From assembly GCF_001625215.2 (NCBI RefSeq), contig NC_030385.2, forward strand, positions 31,087,598-31,151,597: a stretch of 64,000 nt of DNA, given 5' to 3'. The notes below the pieces were generated by a model. The model was given only the letters and a program-made list of their open reading frames with translations, did not search any database and was not told where the DNA came from. The stretch is from Daucus carota subsp. sativus. Taxonomy: Eukaryota > Streptophyta > Magnoliopsida > Apiales > Apiaceae. Positions 33,195 through 46,787 of this stretch are shown piece after piece. The position numbers were made by a program, and so were the translations under genes. The stretch's first letter is position 1, and each line of letters begins with the position of its first letter.

Positions 33195-33535
33195 TGTTGA
33201 TTATATATTTATCTGTATACAAATAAAGTTTACGATATAAAGGCTATGAGCAGTAAGCTACTGGGAACACTCTTGTATCACTGTATTTGTTCAACTAGCA
33301 ACAAAATGCACGCAGATTACATATAGCTGCTCAATAGAGGTGGTGGCAATAAAATAGGAGAAAAGATAGCTACTAAATAGATCTATTCAAACACTAACTC
33401 TAAATCTACTTATCTCCTAATAACACTCTACACCAGACTAATTCTATGCTGTGTATACACGTAATCAGCTATTTATTTAAAACATATTCAAATAAAACAA
33501 GTACTAAAGAATTAAGTTTAAGATTAATTCCAACA
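33195..33535. mobile_element. solo LTR (copy B)
   Basis: Duplicate of the solo LTR at 15047..15387, with the same AGAAC flanks. The insertion therefore predates the 18.2-kb duplication. Confidence 0.82.
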
Positions 33536-33803
33536 AGAACAACAGCAGGTTCAAGAAAGAACTGCCGCTGACACCGTGATATGCTAAATAAAGCAGCTAT
33601 TATCCTCCGATGCTCTCCTGTAAGAAAAGAGGAGGATCGTCATAGATTAATGAATATAAATTGGAATACAATGTCAATATCTAGAGCTAACTGCGACGAT
33701 CTTCTTTCAATTTAATTAATTTGGAATACATGTAAGGCTTAAAAACAAACAAGAAATAAGATTAGCTTCTTTATCAGAGATTAATCAATTCAGTTGATGA
33801 GAT

Positions 33804-33857
33804 ACTACAATGATCGGTCGGTTTTGGCAGTCGGAAATGCTCGCTTTTCTTGTAGTG
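33804..33857. mobile_element. short CACTA-like end remnant (copy B)
   Basis: Duplicate of 15656..15709. Confidence 0.6.
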
Positions 33858-34425
33858 CTCTAAAGCATGGAAGGCGCGCGCAGTAGTATCTCATCCATTA
33901 TTGCCACAATACTTGTTAATTTATTAAAAAAACATCATCCCCTGGAATTGGAAAGCAATTAGATTGTGTTAGCCCTAAAAGCATGTATATATAAGCTTTG
34001 CATTAAGGCAACACACATATTATAACACTCAAGTCGCTTAATCTTTCCATTTTAAAAAACTACCCAAGTGAAATACATTTAAATTTTGGCATCTTGGCAT
34101 TAAGAGAGAAACACATTTTGGATTGCTAACTTTGTGTGCGACTGAGAAATACATAAATGTGTTATCCGAGCAGTAATCATGTCAATGCTATCTTTGGTAA
34201 GCCTTGTTTTTAGCTTTTGTTATTGTATTCGAGCAATCCTGGCACAATCCACACTCACTATACAGTCATAATATTATGATAGATGCAAGGCTGAAAAACT
34301 AATGACATAAGAATATCTTCTTTATCAGAGACTAGTGATCAGGAGACATCAGTAGCACGAGTTTCAGTAAACGGAAAAAGTTAAAGATAGAAGCTCAATA
34401 GTTGTCATACATCATAGACAGTAGT

Positions 34426-35577
34426 TCAAATACTTTCTTCATCCTTTTCCACAATGTAGTCCCTCTCAAGTTGCAGCTGCCTCCAAAGTGAATTAGTCCA
34501 CTTGACTGGTTCGGACCCTGCAATTGGAAAAAGGCTCTTTGTATGGTTGAAAATCTTCCAGGAGGTAGTAGGACGAAGATTTGCCGGCGCTTGCCTGTAG
34601 GGGTTATAAAGAAACCTGTTGTAGTTATGATCAACCAGTAAGAACTCCACGCTGTTGAAAAGTCCCCGAGGACGATAAAAATGCTGATCACCTACATCAA
34701 AACTGAGCTTCATAGTCCACGATGCCTCTACTCCACCACCACTAAGGCATGCTTCATCATCCAATGTCCACAATTTCACCTTTTTTTCAGATTGTTCGCA
34801 CAACATCATAACTGCAATGGAACCATAATACTCAGCAATGCAAGTGCCTTCAGGATCTACAGTAGGGAGCTTAATATTATAAATAAACACCTCCTTGTTC
34901 AGATCAAAAGCCATCATACCTTTATGTCCCATTGTTAACAAAAAGCCGTGCAAGCATACTTCTAAAGCTAATTCAAAGGGAACATCAATGGGCAGAATTT
35001 GCTTAATTGGAAACATCTTTCGCCAAGAATTCCTGTTTGAAGAATATACCGAAGTAGAGGCGGATACAACTTCAACAACTTTACAATCAAAATCTTTCTG
35101 ATCAAAACCAAAGCCTATAATCTGCCGCTTTAAGGGGCGACCTTCGGCTTGAGAGGGAACGAGTTTGGAGAGTTTTGTAGCAGGGTTCCAAAGGTAAATA
35201 TCATATCCCCTTCCATGCTCAACAAGAACACAAACAATTCCACAATCAGAACCTAAAATTCTACAAGATGTTGGTCTAGAAGAATAGTAACCTTCAGAGT
35301 AAGGATAGTCGAGTTGTTCTAAAACGCCGCCAGAAGTGAGGTGGGCGAGTGAAAAAGGGCCAACGCCTTGTAGCTCTAGAAATACTGAATTATGATGAAC
35401 GATGAGAGTTTCATCATCCTCCCCACTTGAGATTGAGAGACGGAGATGATCTGTGACGAAACGACGGCTTGAAATGTTGGACAGCCAGGATTTGCAAACA
35501 CACTTGGATGAAAGTAGATCCTTCAGCGAAAGGCGGAGGAAGATCTGGAACCATAGATCATCTGGTAAATTGCTCAT
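34426..35577 (-). CDS. F-box protein 6 (copy B duplicate of F-box 3)
   Basis: Single exon, 383 residues, with the same protein as 16278..17429: N-terminal F-box (LPDDLWFQIFLRLSLKDLLS) and F-box-associated domain. I saw no base difference inside the coding region, and the upstream in-frame TAG that removes the leader is also kept. Presumed SCF substrate receptor; dosage doubled by the segmental duplication. If both promoters work, transcripts cannot be told apart by coding sequence. Confidence 0.9.
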   Translation of the reverse strand: MSNLPDDLWFQIFLRLSLKDLLSSKCVCKSWLSNISSRRFVTDHLRLSISSGEDDETLIVHHNSVFLELQGVGPFSLAHLTSGGVLEQLDYPYSEGYYSSRPTSCRILGSDCGIVCVLVEHGRGYDIYLWNPATKLSKLVPSQAEGRPLKRQIIGFGFDQKDFDCKVVEVVSASTSVYSSNRNSWRKMFPIKQILPIDVPFELALEVCLHGFLLTMGHKGMMAFDLNKEVFIYNIKLPTVDPEGTCIAEYYGSIAVMMLCEQSEKKVKLWTLDDEACLSGGGVEASWTMKLSFDVGDQHFYRPRGLFNSVEFLLVDHNYNRFLYNPYRQAPANLRPTTSWKIFNHTKSLFPIAGSEPVKWTNSLWRQLQLERDYIVEKDEESI

Positions 35578-35949
35578 CGCTATTTCCGGACTTCTTTTCC
35601 TCCTGTTATGATTTTCGTCCTCTGGGAATGATGGGAGAGTTGACTAAGATTTATCACTATTATTTTTCTGCATCAAGACCAGCTTATAATCAAAAACGAA
35701 AAAACCCTTGTTCAGTTGTTGTAGAACCTGCGATTGTTAATAAACTGAGCAGACGAAGAAGACAGACCTGAAACCCTTGTTCTAGATTGACTGTGGTTGT
35801 TTTTATAATCTTTACCGACAGAAACATTACTCGCCTCGTTTTTGTCACCTCCTCCCAAGACCCTTCTCCTTATAGTTGGTAGGTTTGGTTTATTTAATTG
35901 AGTAAATAATATTTGAAAACAATATTTTAAAAGTTTTTAATTTATTTAT

Positions 35950-36155
35950 AGGGAATTTATCAAATATACTATTTTTTAGGATTTTATTTGCAAAAATACC
36001 ATGTTCCTAAATTAATTGCATATTTACTAAACTAAGTTTCTAAATTGCAAATATACTACCCCCTCCCCCTGCAACTAAATGCAACCTCATATGCAACTGA
36101 ATGCCTGATTTCAAGTTCCACTTTTCAAATGTTATTTTCGACCTCATCCTTCGAG

Positions 36156-36230
<75 letters not shown>

Positions 36231-36958
36231 ATATATATATATATATATTCTGAAAATCTGGTCGAAAATGACATTTGGAGACTGGAACTTGAAATCAGGC
36301 ATTTAGTTGCATTCAGTTGCATTTGGTTGCATTCAGTTGATTCTATTTTGATCTAATGGCCCCGCCAGGGGCACCCATACATCAGTTGTAATTTACAGTT
36401 TTCAGTTGCATTTTGCTTATGAGATTGCATATTCAGTTGAATATTGCCCCTGCGGGGCCTGCAACCCAAATCCACCACATTATCACCCCACCCTAAAAAA
36501 ATTCAGTTGCTCATGAGGTTGCATTCAGTTGATTCTATTTTGATCTAATGGCCCCGCCAGGGGCACCCATACATCAATTGTAACTTACAGTTTTCAGTTG
36601 CATATGAGATTGCATTCAACCATATGCAACCTCATATGCAACTGCAACTCCTGATTTCAAGTTCCAGTTCTCGAATGTCATTTTCGACCTCATCCTTGGA
36701 ATATATATGGATTCCAAGGATGAGGTCGAAAATGACATTCGAGAACTGGAACTTGAAATCAAGTATATATGGATTCCAAGGATGAGGTCGAAAATGACAT
36801 TCGAGAACTGGAACTTGAAATCAAGCATTCAGTTGCATGTGGTTGCATTCAGTTGCAGAATGGAGGGGTAGTATTTTTGCAATTTAGAAACTTAGTGTAG
36901 TAAAACTGCAAATAGCTATTCTTGAGAAAAGTAAATTTGCAAAAATTTACTTTTTCCA
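35950..36958. mobile_element. Mutator-like MITE with nested hairpins (copy B)
   Basis: Duplicate of 17802..18766. The AT run inside the first hairpin has expanded (36156..36249 against 49 bp in copy A). The perfect inverted repeat is kept at 36652..36702 and 36711..36761. Confidence 0.6.
36652..36761. repeat. perfect 51-bp inverted repeat (copy B)
   Basis: Arms and 8-nt loop as in copy A at 18459..18568, unchanged. Confidence 0.9.
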
Positions 36959-37293
36959 ATATATTTATGAAAAAACCCCTTTATTTAAATGTTTTAATTA
37001 ATTTTTAAAAAATCACAAAATTACCGTTTCGTCCACCGATTTAACTAAAAATCTTCAATTTATCCAAAACAATCCGATAGATCCTCTATAAATGTTGAAT
37101 AGGTGAGTCGATCGATTAGTTCTGATTCCCGATTTTTACAAACATATTTAAAAGGATATAAGCACTAATTTTGTTTTAGAAAAAAATGTTAATAAATAGA
37201 TAGGTTTAAAGTATTTGCATATAAAGTAGATTCATATAAATCCCACGTAGTTAATAATATTATTAACGAACCGATGAAAGAAATTTATATTGC

Positions 37294-37374
<81 letters not shown>

Positions 37375-38050
37375 ATAATTTAGTGCTATTTTTCACAAAA
37401 ACACAATTATATTAAATTAATAAAAAACACTAGATTTTTTTGTAAAATATATTCTTAAATTAACTCTAATTAAAATTTTTCAAAATTTAAGATGATATTT
37501 TATATTAATTAAAATTATTATTGAATATAATAACTAAGTCTAAATTTTGATGATACCAGGTAATGTATACAAATTAAATGTGCATATATTCATTTCCGAC
37601 CAAAAGTGTTGGTCGGTGGGCTCCCCCAGTGAATTCTGAAATTTATTTCCGACCGACTCATTTTTGACCTCCTTCAGTCGCTTTTAGGTCTATCGACGTG
37701 TATGCCAAGTCACAGGTGAGGCCAAGTTCTAAGAAAATGTTAAAACATTACCGACGGTAGATAGCGGTCTGTCGTCGGCCGGTTATAAGTATCATTTCCG
37801 ATCGATCAGTTATGTACGACCAAATTTTAAAGGACCAACGTAATAAGATAAGCATTTTCGTCATCACATATTTTAGCTTAGTGAGAAAATTAACAAAAGG
37901 TTAGTATTAAGTGAATCTTGACACTGTTAAGAAAATTCAGTAATAAATTTACATAAAGGTAATATAAAAATCAATTTTTTAGGAGAATATATGCCATATG
38001 CTGGAGCTTTACATCTATCTTGTTGTTGATAGAAGTACTATGATACCTTT

Positions 38051-38130
38051 CACTCCAAATCTTCTACTATAGCAACAGTAACACCCATTGATATTATAGT
38101 AAGTGCAATCAGTGGAGAAGTCACATTATA
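38051..38130 (-). pseudogene. nucleotide-sugar-transporter-like exon fragment (divergent, copy B)
   Basis: Duplicate of 19846..19925, with one substitution near its end (CACATTATAAAG for CCCATTATAAAG on plus). Confidence 0.4.
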
Positions 38131-39678
38131 AAGAGTGTCCACGATGTCAAGGTGAAAGAACAACACTTCATCATTTGTGATCAGAAATGCGACATGTTCA
38201 AGAGTAAAGTACTTATAGTACTAACAATTTTAGCAGACTCTACGTACCATTACCAACATCCAATTATGGAGGCTATCACATGACCTAGAAGCTACCTAGC
38301 TAGCTCATTTAACAATCTAAGCATCACACAAGGTAAGAATTGAATAAGCATACAAATAATTATAAGACACTAAAAAAGTATTCAATAATTGTTAATGGAG
38401 ATAAAAATCACTGTACTATAACTAGAGTAATGAAATAAACGGATGATTCTTTTTTCTCATTGCTGCAGTTATAAAAATCACAGTACTATAACTAATTAAT
38501 GATATCATATTTGTAATGTGTCTTTCTTACCCAAGTTCAATGATTTTTATAATGATAGATTCCAGTTAATTAATTAGTAACTTTTATATTGTCCAAAATT
38601 AATGAGATTTTCATAATTTGTGTTTGGATCACGAATACTGTGTGAGGGGTGTTTTCTATTCATATCATAACGGATTCTTTATATGTGATACATTTTAGTA
38701 AATTGTAGTTCGATTTTATATGCTATAGAAGTTGCGACAAATCGGTAAAATCTTATAGAGTATTAAGATTTTTTGGACAAAATGACTTTTACATCATGTA
38801 ATTGTATCAAAAGTCGAAATACAATATTCACATGATGGAGATTCTTTTGTTCAAAAATTTATCATCTAACCTAGAGACATGTAGAGATGTCCTCGTAAAT
38901 TTAATGACAGAGAAGTGAACATCCATAGAAGGTAAAAGCATAATGATCTATTATGAAAATTCATGAACTCCGTTCGGAGAATCTCCGGCTTGCAATTGTC
39001 TACCACCAAAACATCTTTGATCCAAAAAAAAAAAGGGATGCAATTCTGAAAAAAAATGTATTGATAAGCGTCCATTACACCATTTAAATTCTATTTTCTC
39101 CGGTCTTAATGGAAAACTACCATTAATAATGTATTATAACATATATATGTCCAAATCTAAACAAAAGAAAATCTTTTGATTGGATACTATATAATTTGAT
39201 AACACAATCGATAAATGTCTCACTACATTATCATTCATTGTTCGAGACATGAAAAAAGCCAACTTTCATGACCCCTAATGAATCATAAAATTCATGATAC
39301 AAATACATTAATCTATAAAAACTAGAAAAAGTGCCCACACGAGCATGTGTAAAGATAATAGTAATTGATTTTATGATACAAATACATTAACCTGTAAAAA
39401 CTATAACATGAAAAAGTGCCCACACGAGCATGTGTAAAGATAATAGTAATTGAAAGGATGATGTGTTTGTTTTATTTTCATACTAATATGAGAAGAATTT
39501 TCGTCATCACATATTCTAGCTTAGTGAGAAAGTTAACAAAAGGTAAGTATTAAGTGAATCTTGACATATATTGTTAAGAAAATTCAGTAAAATATTTACA
39601 TAAAGTAAGGTAATTAATATAAAAAAAATTAGGGTTAATATGACAATGCTAGAGCTCTACATTTATCTTTCTGGTGAA

Positions 39679-39829
39679 GATTGGGCCATATCTTGTTGAA
39701 AACAGTGGCTATATATGATTCATGCCACAGCTATGCAAGCACTAACAAAGATAAATTGCCAATCTGCTACTGCAACAACGGCAGCACCAGTTTAAATTAC
39801 AGTGAGTGCAAGCACTGGACAAATGGCAT
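39679..39829 (-). pseudogene. nucleotide-sugar-transporter-like exon fragment (copy B)
   Basis: Duplicate of 21475..21625, with the same two in-frame stops. Confidence 0.5.
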
Positions 39830-41115
39830 TATAAAGATTAGAGTCGACACTGTCAAGGTGACAAGCAACAATTTATGAATTATGATTGGAATGCGATATG
39901 TTAAAGGGTGAAGTTTACACTAAGAACAATTTTAGTACACTTGTCCAATCAAAATATAACTCAAAATCCAGATTATGTAAATCATAGAATCATACATTTA
40001 TTTCAGGGACTAATTGCTTCAGTTGATCATATAGCAAAACATTATTGACTGAAATTATATAGGAGAGACATCAGTGGCATACGAGATCAAGCAAACGAAA
40101 AGAATTAAGCAAAGATAAAAGCTCAGTAATTATAATAGCTTATAACATTGACAATGTAAAAAAATTACAGAATAGGGACTGAAATAACATACCTTATAGA
40201 TTTTATCGGGCCAATGCAGAGCCAGTCATGCTAAGTAGTGACTACACTTATATGTGATATATACACAGCCAGGAACCTGTAATATGCCTCTAAATTTCAA
40301 AGCATAAGAGAAGGGTATCCATCTTACAAACCATACTACACATGTTCAATTTGGAATATGATAATGCAAGGCTGAAATCTAATAAGAAATAAGAATTGCT
40401 TCTTCACCAGAGACTAATTGATCATATAGCAAACATTAAAGAATGAAATTATATAGTAGACATCAGTAGCATATGAGGTTCAGTAAAGGGAAAATAAAGT
40501 AAAGATAGAAGCTCATTAGTTGTAAGACAGCTAGTCCAAAACAGTCAAATTAATGCTAGTAACATACATTCAACAGAGAGAAAAGCGCGGGACGAAATAT
40601 CCCCTAAAATGAGTCAATTTTTCACCGGACAATCTTGTAGCTCCGTGTACATATGCATCAAAAACTACAGTTTTTTTCCCTTTGATAGTATACCCTAACT
40701 TACACAGGGACCCCGAGCCTAGTTTTAATACATCATAGACATTTACAATGTAGAAAACACAGAATAGGGAGACTGAAGAAGCATATTAATTATGTCAACT
40801 TATGCTAATAAACATTAGATTACTCCAGATGATTTATCTTTCTTAAGGTTGATAAAATGAGTGAAATATATGTCAACATTCATCCCCAGTAGACATAAAT
40901 CATGGAATATTATGATAACAAAAACTCAATAGTCATAAAATTAATAGGAAACTACTAAGATTCATCGGTGATTGCATATAAAGCAGTTCAAAAAAGTTTA
41001 AAACATAATAATTAGATGTCATAATTAACCTGATACATATTAAGCTTAACATTTAATTTAAACAATCAAGGACCATTATCTCCGACATGATCACTTTCCC
41101 CTAATCATCTTGACA

Positions 41116-42321
41116 TTAATCAGTATCACTTGGGATACTTTCTTCATCCGATTCCATACCCTTGACCAACTCAAGTTGCTGCCTCCAAGGTGAAGCAGTC
41201 CACTTGACTGGTTTTGACCCTGCAATTGGAAAAAGGCTCTTTGTATGCTTGAGAATTCCACAGTATGGGAGACGGCCACGAAGGGCTCTGGTTGCTTGCT
41301 TGTCGGGGTTATAAAAGAACCAGTCCGCCTCACTATCAACTAGTAAGAATTCAACGCTGTTAAAAAGACCCGCAACAAAATCAAACCGCTTACCTACAAT
41401 ATCACAACTGAGCTTCATAGTCCAAGATGCTTCTACTCCACCACCACGAAGGCATGCTTCATCATCTAATGTCCACAATTTCACCTTATTTTCAGATTTT
41501 TGGAACACTGAAGCAGCAACCGAACCATTATATTCAGTAATGCAAGTCGAAACAGGATCTCCAGGGAGCTCAATGTTAAATATAAACACCTCTTTGTTTA
41601 GATTAAAAGCCATCATACCATGACGTCCTGTTGTTAACAAAAATCCGTGCAAGCATACATAGAAGTCAGGAATCATGGGAACATCAAGGGGCATGGGCTC
41701 AATCTTTCGCCAAGCATTCCTGTTCGAAGAGAATACCTCGGCACAAGTAGAGGTGGATACAATATGAACAACTTTACAGTCAAAATCGGTAAGATCAAAA
41801 CCAAACCCTATAGCCTCCCACTTTACATGCCAACCTTGGGCAATGAGTTTGGAGACTTTCGTAGCCGGGTTCCAAAGGTAAATATCCTTTCCCCCTCCGT
41901 ATTCAACAAGAACACAAACAATTCCACAATCAGATCCCAAAATTTTACAAGGCAATATCGGTTTCGAAAGATAGTCACCTTCAGAGTAAAAGAAGTCGAG
42001 TTGTTCTAAAATGTCACAAGTAGCAAGGTGGGAGAGTGAAAAAGGACCACAGCCTACTAGTTCTTGATTGTCGTCTTCGCCTTTTAATTGATGGTGAACG
42101 ATCAGAGTTTCGTCATACTCACCACTTGAGATTGAGAGCTTGAGGTGAGTTCTGACAAAACTAGGGCTTGAAATGACGGACAACCAGGATTTGCAAACAC
42201 ATTTGGATGCAAGTAGATTCTCCACCGGAAGGCGGAGGAAGATCTTGAACCATAGATCATCTGGTAAACTGCTAATCGTCATTTCCAGACTTCTTTTCCG
42301 CTTGTTATGATTTTCGTCCAC
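41116..42321 (-). CDS. F-box protein 7 (copy B duplicate of F-box 4)
   Basis: Single exon, 401 residues, identical in protein to 22912..24117, with the basic leader MDENHNKRKRSLEM, the F-box (LPDDLWFKIFLRLPVEN), the F-box-associated domain and the acidic tail. Spacers around it show scattered single-base differences from copy A (for example in the 5' AT-rich region), while the coding region looks unchanged. Confidence 0.9.
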   Translation of the reverse strand: MDENHNKRKRSLEMTISSLPDDLWFKIFLRLPVENLLASKCVCKSWLSVISSPSFVRTHLKLSISSGEYDETLIVHHQLKGEDDNQELVGCGPFSLSHLATCDILEQLDFFYSEGDYLSKPILPCKILGSDCGIVCVLVEYGGGKDIYLWNPATKVSKLIAQGWHVKWEAIGFGFDLTDFDCKVVHIVSTSTCAEVFSSNRNAWRKIEPMPLDVPMIPDFYVCLHGFLLTTGRHGMMAFNLNKEVFIFNIELPGDPVSTCITEYNGSVAASVFQKSENKVKLWTLDDEACLRGGGVEASWTMKLSCDIVGKRFDFVAGLFNSVEFLLVDSEADWFFYNPDKQATRALRGRLPYCGILKHTKSLFPIAGSKPVKWTASPWRQQLELVKGMESDEESIPSDTD

Positions 42322-43644
42322 TTTAAATTAAGGGGGTATTTGATGAAGGTTTATGATTAGTATATTTGGGCATTGAGACCAGCTTATAATGCAAAACTGG
42401 AGTTGCTGATTACACGAATTGGGAGGAATTGGGATTCTAAAATCGATGAAACCCTTGTCCTAGCTAGATTGACGGCGCTGCTGTTTTTATAATGTTTACT
42501 CAACCTAGTTTGCTTACATTTTAATTGTTTTTTTTTTCTTTTCAATTTTATCATCTCATTTAAGAGAGGAAATATTGTTTAAAAGAGATATAAGCATATT
42601 TTCTTTATAAAACGGATATTATATACATAATTTTAAAATATTTGCATGTAAAAATAGATTGGGTTTAATCTCACATTAAAAATAACGGTATTTTTAAAAT
42701 GATGAAGAAATTTATATCACAAATGTATCATATCTTAGTGCTATATATTATGTGAAAACACATTAATATTAACTTAATAAAAACACTCGAGAGTTTTTCA
42801 TAAAGAAGGAGAAAGGAAAAAAGAATCAAGAACAAGAAAAAAAGTTTATCGCGTCATCGAAATAAAGTGAATTGTAATTTAGTTTGGAGTTCAATCATAT
42901 ATTATATTAGTATCTAATTTGAAATATGTAAGATTATGATAGTAATATACTAATATCATATAAACGGGTCACTTTTGCCGTAGTAGATTAAAACTAATTA
43001 AGAATTACATATTGATTAGAAGTAAATTTTTTGAAATTACAAACTTACTTGTCTGTTAACATTGTATATCCCCGGTTTTCGCATGAAGAAAAAAATAGAA
43101 GTAACAAAGGAAAAGGATTAGAATTAATTTGAAAATATAGCAGAAAATGTAGCGAGGATACGATGAACTAATTAATGATATCATATTTATAACGTGTCTT
43201 TCTTAATTACCCAATTTTAAAGGTTCCTATAATGGTGGATTTCAGTTAATTATTAGCAATCGTTTATATTTTCCAAAATTTATGAGATTTTCATGATTTA
43301 GGTCTGGATCACGAAAAATGTGTGAGGGGTGTATTCGATTCATAATCTAAATATGTAATACATTTTAATAAGTTGTAGTATGATTTCAATGCTATTGAAG
43401 TGGCACAAATCTATAGAATCTTATAGAGTATTAGGATTTTTTTGACAAAATGACTTTAAAATCATGTAATTGTATCAGATGTCGAAATACAATATTTAAA
43501 GGATGGAGATTCTTTCGTTCAAAAAAAATTATCATCTAACCTAGAGACACGCGTTAATTTAATGATCGAGAAGTGACCATCCATAAAAGGTGAAAAATAT
43601 AATTGAATTTTGTTCAGAGAATCTTGTGCTTGCACGTACATTAC

Positions 43645-43820
43645 AACAAAACAGGCTTTTTATGATGAAATTTTTACACTAATTCGGTCATAAAGACATA
43701 TAATTATGACGAAAAGTTTCCGTCGTTTATATAGCCGTCTAAAGTTCATAATGTATAAAATTCGTCACAAGTTAACAATTCCATCATAACCAAATGTGAG
43801 TGGGCTCCACAAACTTACGA
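43645..43820. mobile_element. CACTA-like left-end remnant (copy B)
   Basis: Duplicate of 25440..25615; one difference gives ACACTAATTCGG here against ACACTAGTTCGG in copy A. Confidence 0.55.
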
Positions 43821-44248
43821 CGGAAAACTAAAGAAAACTAAAGCATGAATATCTATGGTTTATCTCTTGCAAGTAGACACTAGGTACCACCAAAGTCATC
43901 CAACCAGGGGTGCTGTCCCATACCGAGCTCATTTAAAAATCTAAGATCACACAAGGTAAGAAGTGAATAAGCATACAAATATTTGAGATACCAAAAAAGA
44001 ATTAAATAAATGTTGTAATAAACATAAAGATAACTGTACTTAAACTGTTGTAATGAAATCAATGTCTGATTCTTTTAAAAACCAATATGTAAGACAGGTA
44101 GTTAGTTCTTCTTAAATTTTTTATCGTCAAGAAGGCAAACAATGGCCACTAAGTATCAAGATATAAACATTAACAAGCTAGAGTGAATTATCATATTGCA
44201 AGTTAGGGACATCTTCAAGATACAAATTATTCAACCAGCACTAGTTAC

Positions 44249-44333
44249 CTTTACGAGCAAAATTCTTCTCCTGAGAAGAAATGAATTAAGCCACTGGTGT
44301 CACAGCAATCTTAGCCATCTGGTAAAATCCCTA
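44249..44333 (-). pseudogene. nucleotide-sugar-transporter-like exon (copy B)
   Basis: Duplicate of 26044..26128 with the GFYQMAKIAVTP block, in-frame stop and GT donor. Confidence 0.55.
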
Positions 44334-44854
44334 AAAAGAAAAGGAAACATATCTAACAGTAATTAAGAAGTCTTGATGAACCGTGGCTATCTTTTATCAG
44401 TACTGTATATATGTACAAGACCTGGGAGAATTTCAATGATTCCCCAATTAGACTGTAAGCTAACATTGGCAAGGCCAGTAGAAAGAGACATGCTTCAGTT
44501 TATCTGTCATTACCACGCGTCAATAACTATCTCTCAAAATATAATTCGTCTTTATAAACAGCTAAAAGATGCTGCAGTACTATACTTCGTCCATATTCCA
44601 CCATTAGTTCTTGTAGTATAATCATCTCTATCTGGGGATGGAGGACATACACAAGTGTAAAATACTACTCTTACTAAAAAGCTAGTGCAAAAGCTTAATT
44701 TCCAATCATCTTCACCTTCTTCATCATCAATTCCGAGCCATTCTTAATTCTTAGCCAAATCCTTGTCTGATCATCAAAACTAATTAGACTCGGTTCATCT
44801 GGCAACCACAAAGAAGAGCACAATTGCGGTGTTAGTTGACTCCTTAAACCCCGA

Positions 44855-46136
44855 CGATTGATTACAAATAGGCTATCCAGTTGAATAGTTTGGATCCTGC
44901 ATCTGAAAGCAAACTCTGCGTTTACTTAAAAATTTCATTACATTTTAAAAAGGAGGATCGTCCCACATTCTTGTAGGAGTTATACAAGAACCTATCACCA
45001 TATTTAACTCTTAGAATATAACGCTTTCAACAAGGCCCTTGACAAACGGTAATGGGATGCCGGCCTGCATCAATACTGAGCTTCATAGTTTATGATGCGT
45101 TAAATCCACCGGCATGAAAGACATGCTTTATCATGTAAAGTCACTTTGGAATATGCATGATACATGTAAGGTTGAAAACAAACAAGAAATAAGAATAGCT
45201 TCTTTACCAGAGATTAATTAATTCAGTTGATTACATAGCCAATATTATTGACAGAAGTTAATTAGTAGCATACAAATATCAAAAAATGGAAAAAAGTAAT
45301 GATAGATGCTCAATAGTTGCAATACTGACACATACAATATATATAAACATCACAAATAAGATAGGGCTTATCTTAATCTAATTAAGAAGCACTAGATTAG
45401 CCCATATGGTTTATCTTAAAGCATGATAAAATGAGGGAAATAAAGGTTGTAGGAATATAATTATTGAGAGCATCAGTTCCACAATCAACCACCAAAATCA
45501 GCATTTATCCTAAGTAAATGCTTGTCAATGGCGCTTGAGGGCCTTCACATCAAAATTATGATGCTTGTGACGTTCAAACGGTGCCCTTGACGTGTATATG
45601 TAAGATATTAGTTATTTATTTATGTATTACAATAAACACTAGATACTTAAAATTACTGATCCCGGTTTCTACAGAAAGGACTGCTAGCATCTTCAAAGGA
45701 ATGGGCAGGGAGTTCAACATAAAATATAAACACCTGTGATAAACCATTAAACATGAAGGCATACATGGAAACTACAAGAAATATCAGTCATCCTATCTTT
45801 CGCTTGGTACTGTCCCTTTTTAGTAATAGAATTTGGCCGGAATAGTGTGCAACAAAATCCCAGCCCTGAAAGTTGAAACCAAAAACCACGTGATTAAAAT
45901 CAAAGCCTAAAGTTACTTTCTTAGTTGCAGGGGTATATTTTTAGCAGCAGGATAAATATCATAAACACCACGGCAAACAGATATACAAAACATTTCACAA
46001 TCAAAATGAATGATACGAGAGGGATGCAATAAGAGATAATTACCTTAAGATATAAAATATTAGAGTGGTCACAAGTAGACAAGCACCAACGTGGAAGAGT
46101 TAAAAAGGGTCGTCGTCCTCCCTTTCTTTGAGAATG
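44855..46136 (-). pseudogene. decayed, split F-box gene (copy B)
   Basis: Duplicate of 26650..27930, including the inserted block of spacer DNA at about 45142..45675. Confidence 0.75.
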
Positions 46137-46264
46137 AGGCTTCTAATTCCCTCTATTAGTCTACATGATCTCAGTGGAGACGATGACAAAGCAATGGTGG
46201 TGAGATTTAGCATAAAGAGGGTTTAAAATATGGAAAACCAGATATTCGCTTAAATTGAAGTTAC

Positions 46265-46787
46265 TCCAGTACAAGAAAAGTGGGCATTTCCGACCGTCGC
46301 AATTGGTCGGAAATAAAGAGAGTTGGTCGGTTTTCATCTCATAACCGATCACCGACCGACCGATTGCGTTGGTCCTTTAAAACCTGATCATAAATAAGTG
46401 ATCGGTCGGAAATGAAACTTATAACCAACCGACGACCAACCGCTACCTTTAGTAAGTGATGTTTTGCCATTTTCTTAGAACTTGGCCTCACCTGTGAGTC
46501 TGTGACTTGGCATACACGTGGATAGACCTAAAAGAGACTAAAGGCGGTAAGATATGAGTCTGCCAGAAAAAAATTTCAGGGTTCATTTGGGGAGCCCTAT
46601 TTAAAAACCGACCCACACCCACTTATAATTGATCGATCCCTGCCGGTCAGTTGCATCTGTCATAAATAACCCAATCTTTTCTAACCGACTTCGTTTGGTC
46701 AATAGATCCGCGGAAATGACCGCTTTCTTCTGACTACAATGATCGGTCGGTTTTTGACGGTTGGAAATGCTCTCTTTTCCTGTAGTG
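46265..46787. mobile_element. CACTA-like non-autonomous element (copy B)
   Basis: Duplicate of 28059..28581. The left end reads CCAGTACAAGAAAA here, one base nearer to the expected CACTACAAGAAAA than in copy A. Confidence 0.65.
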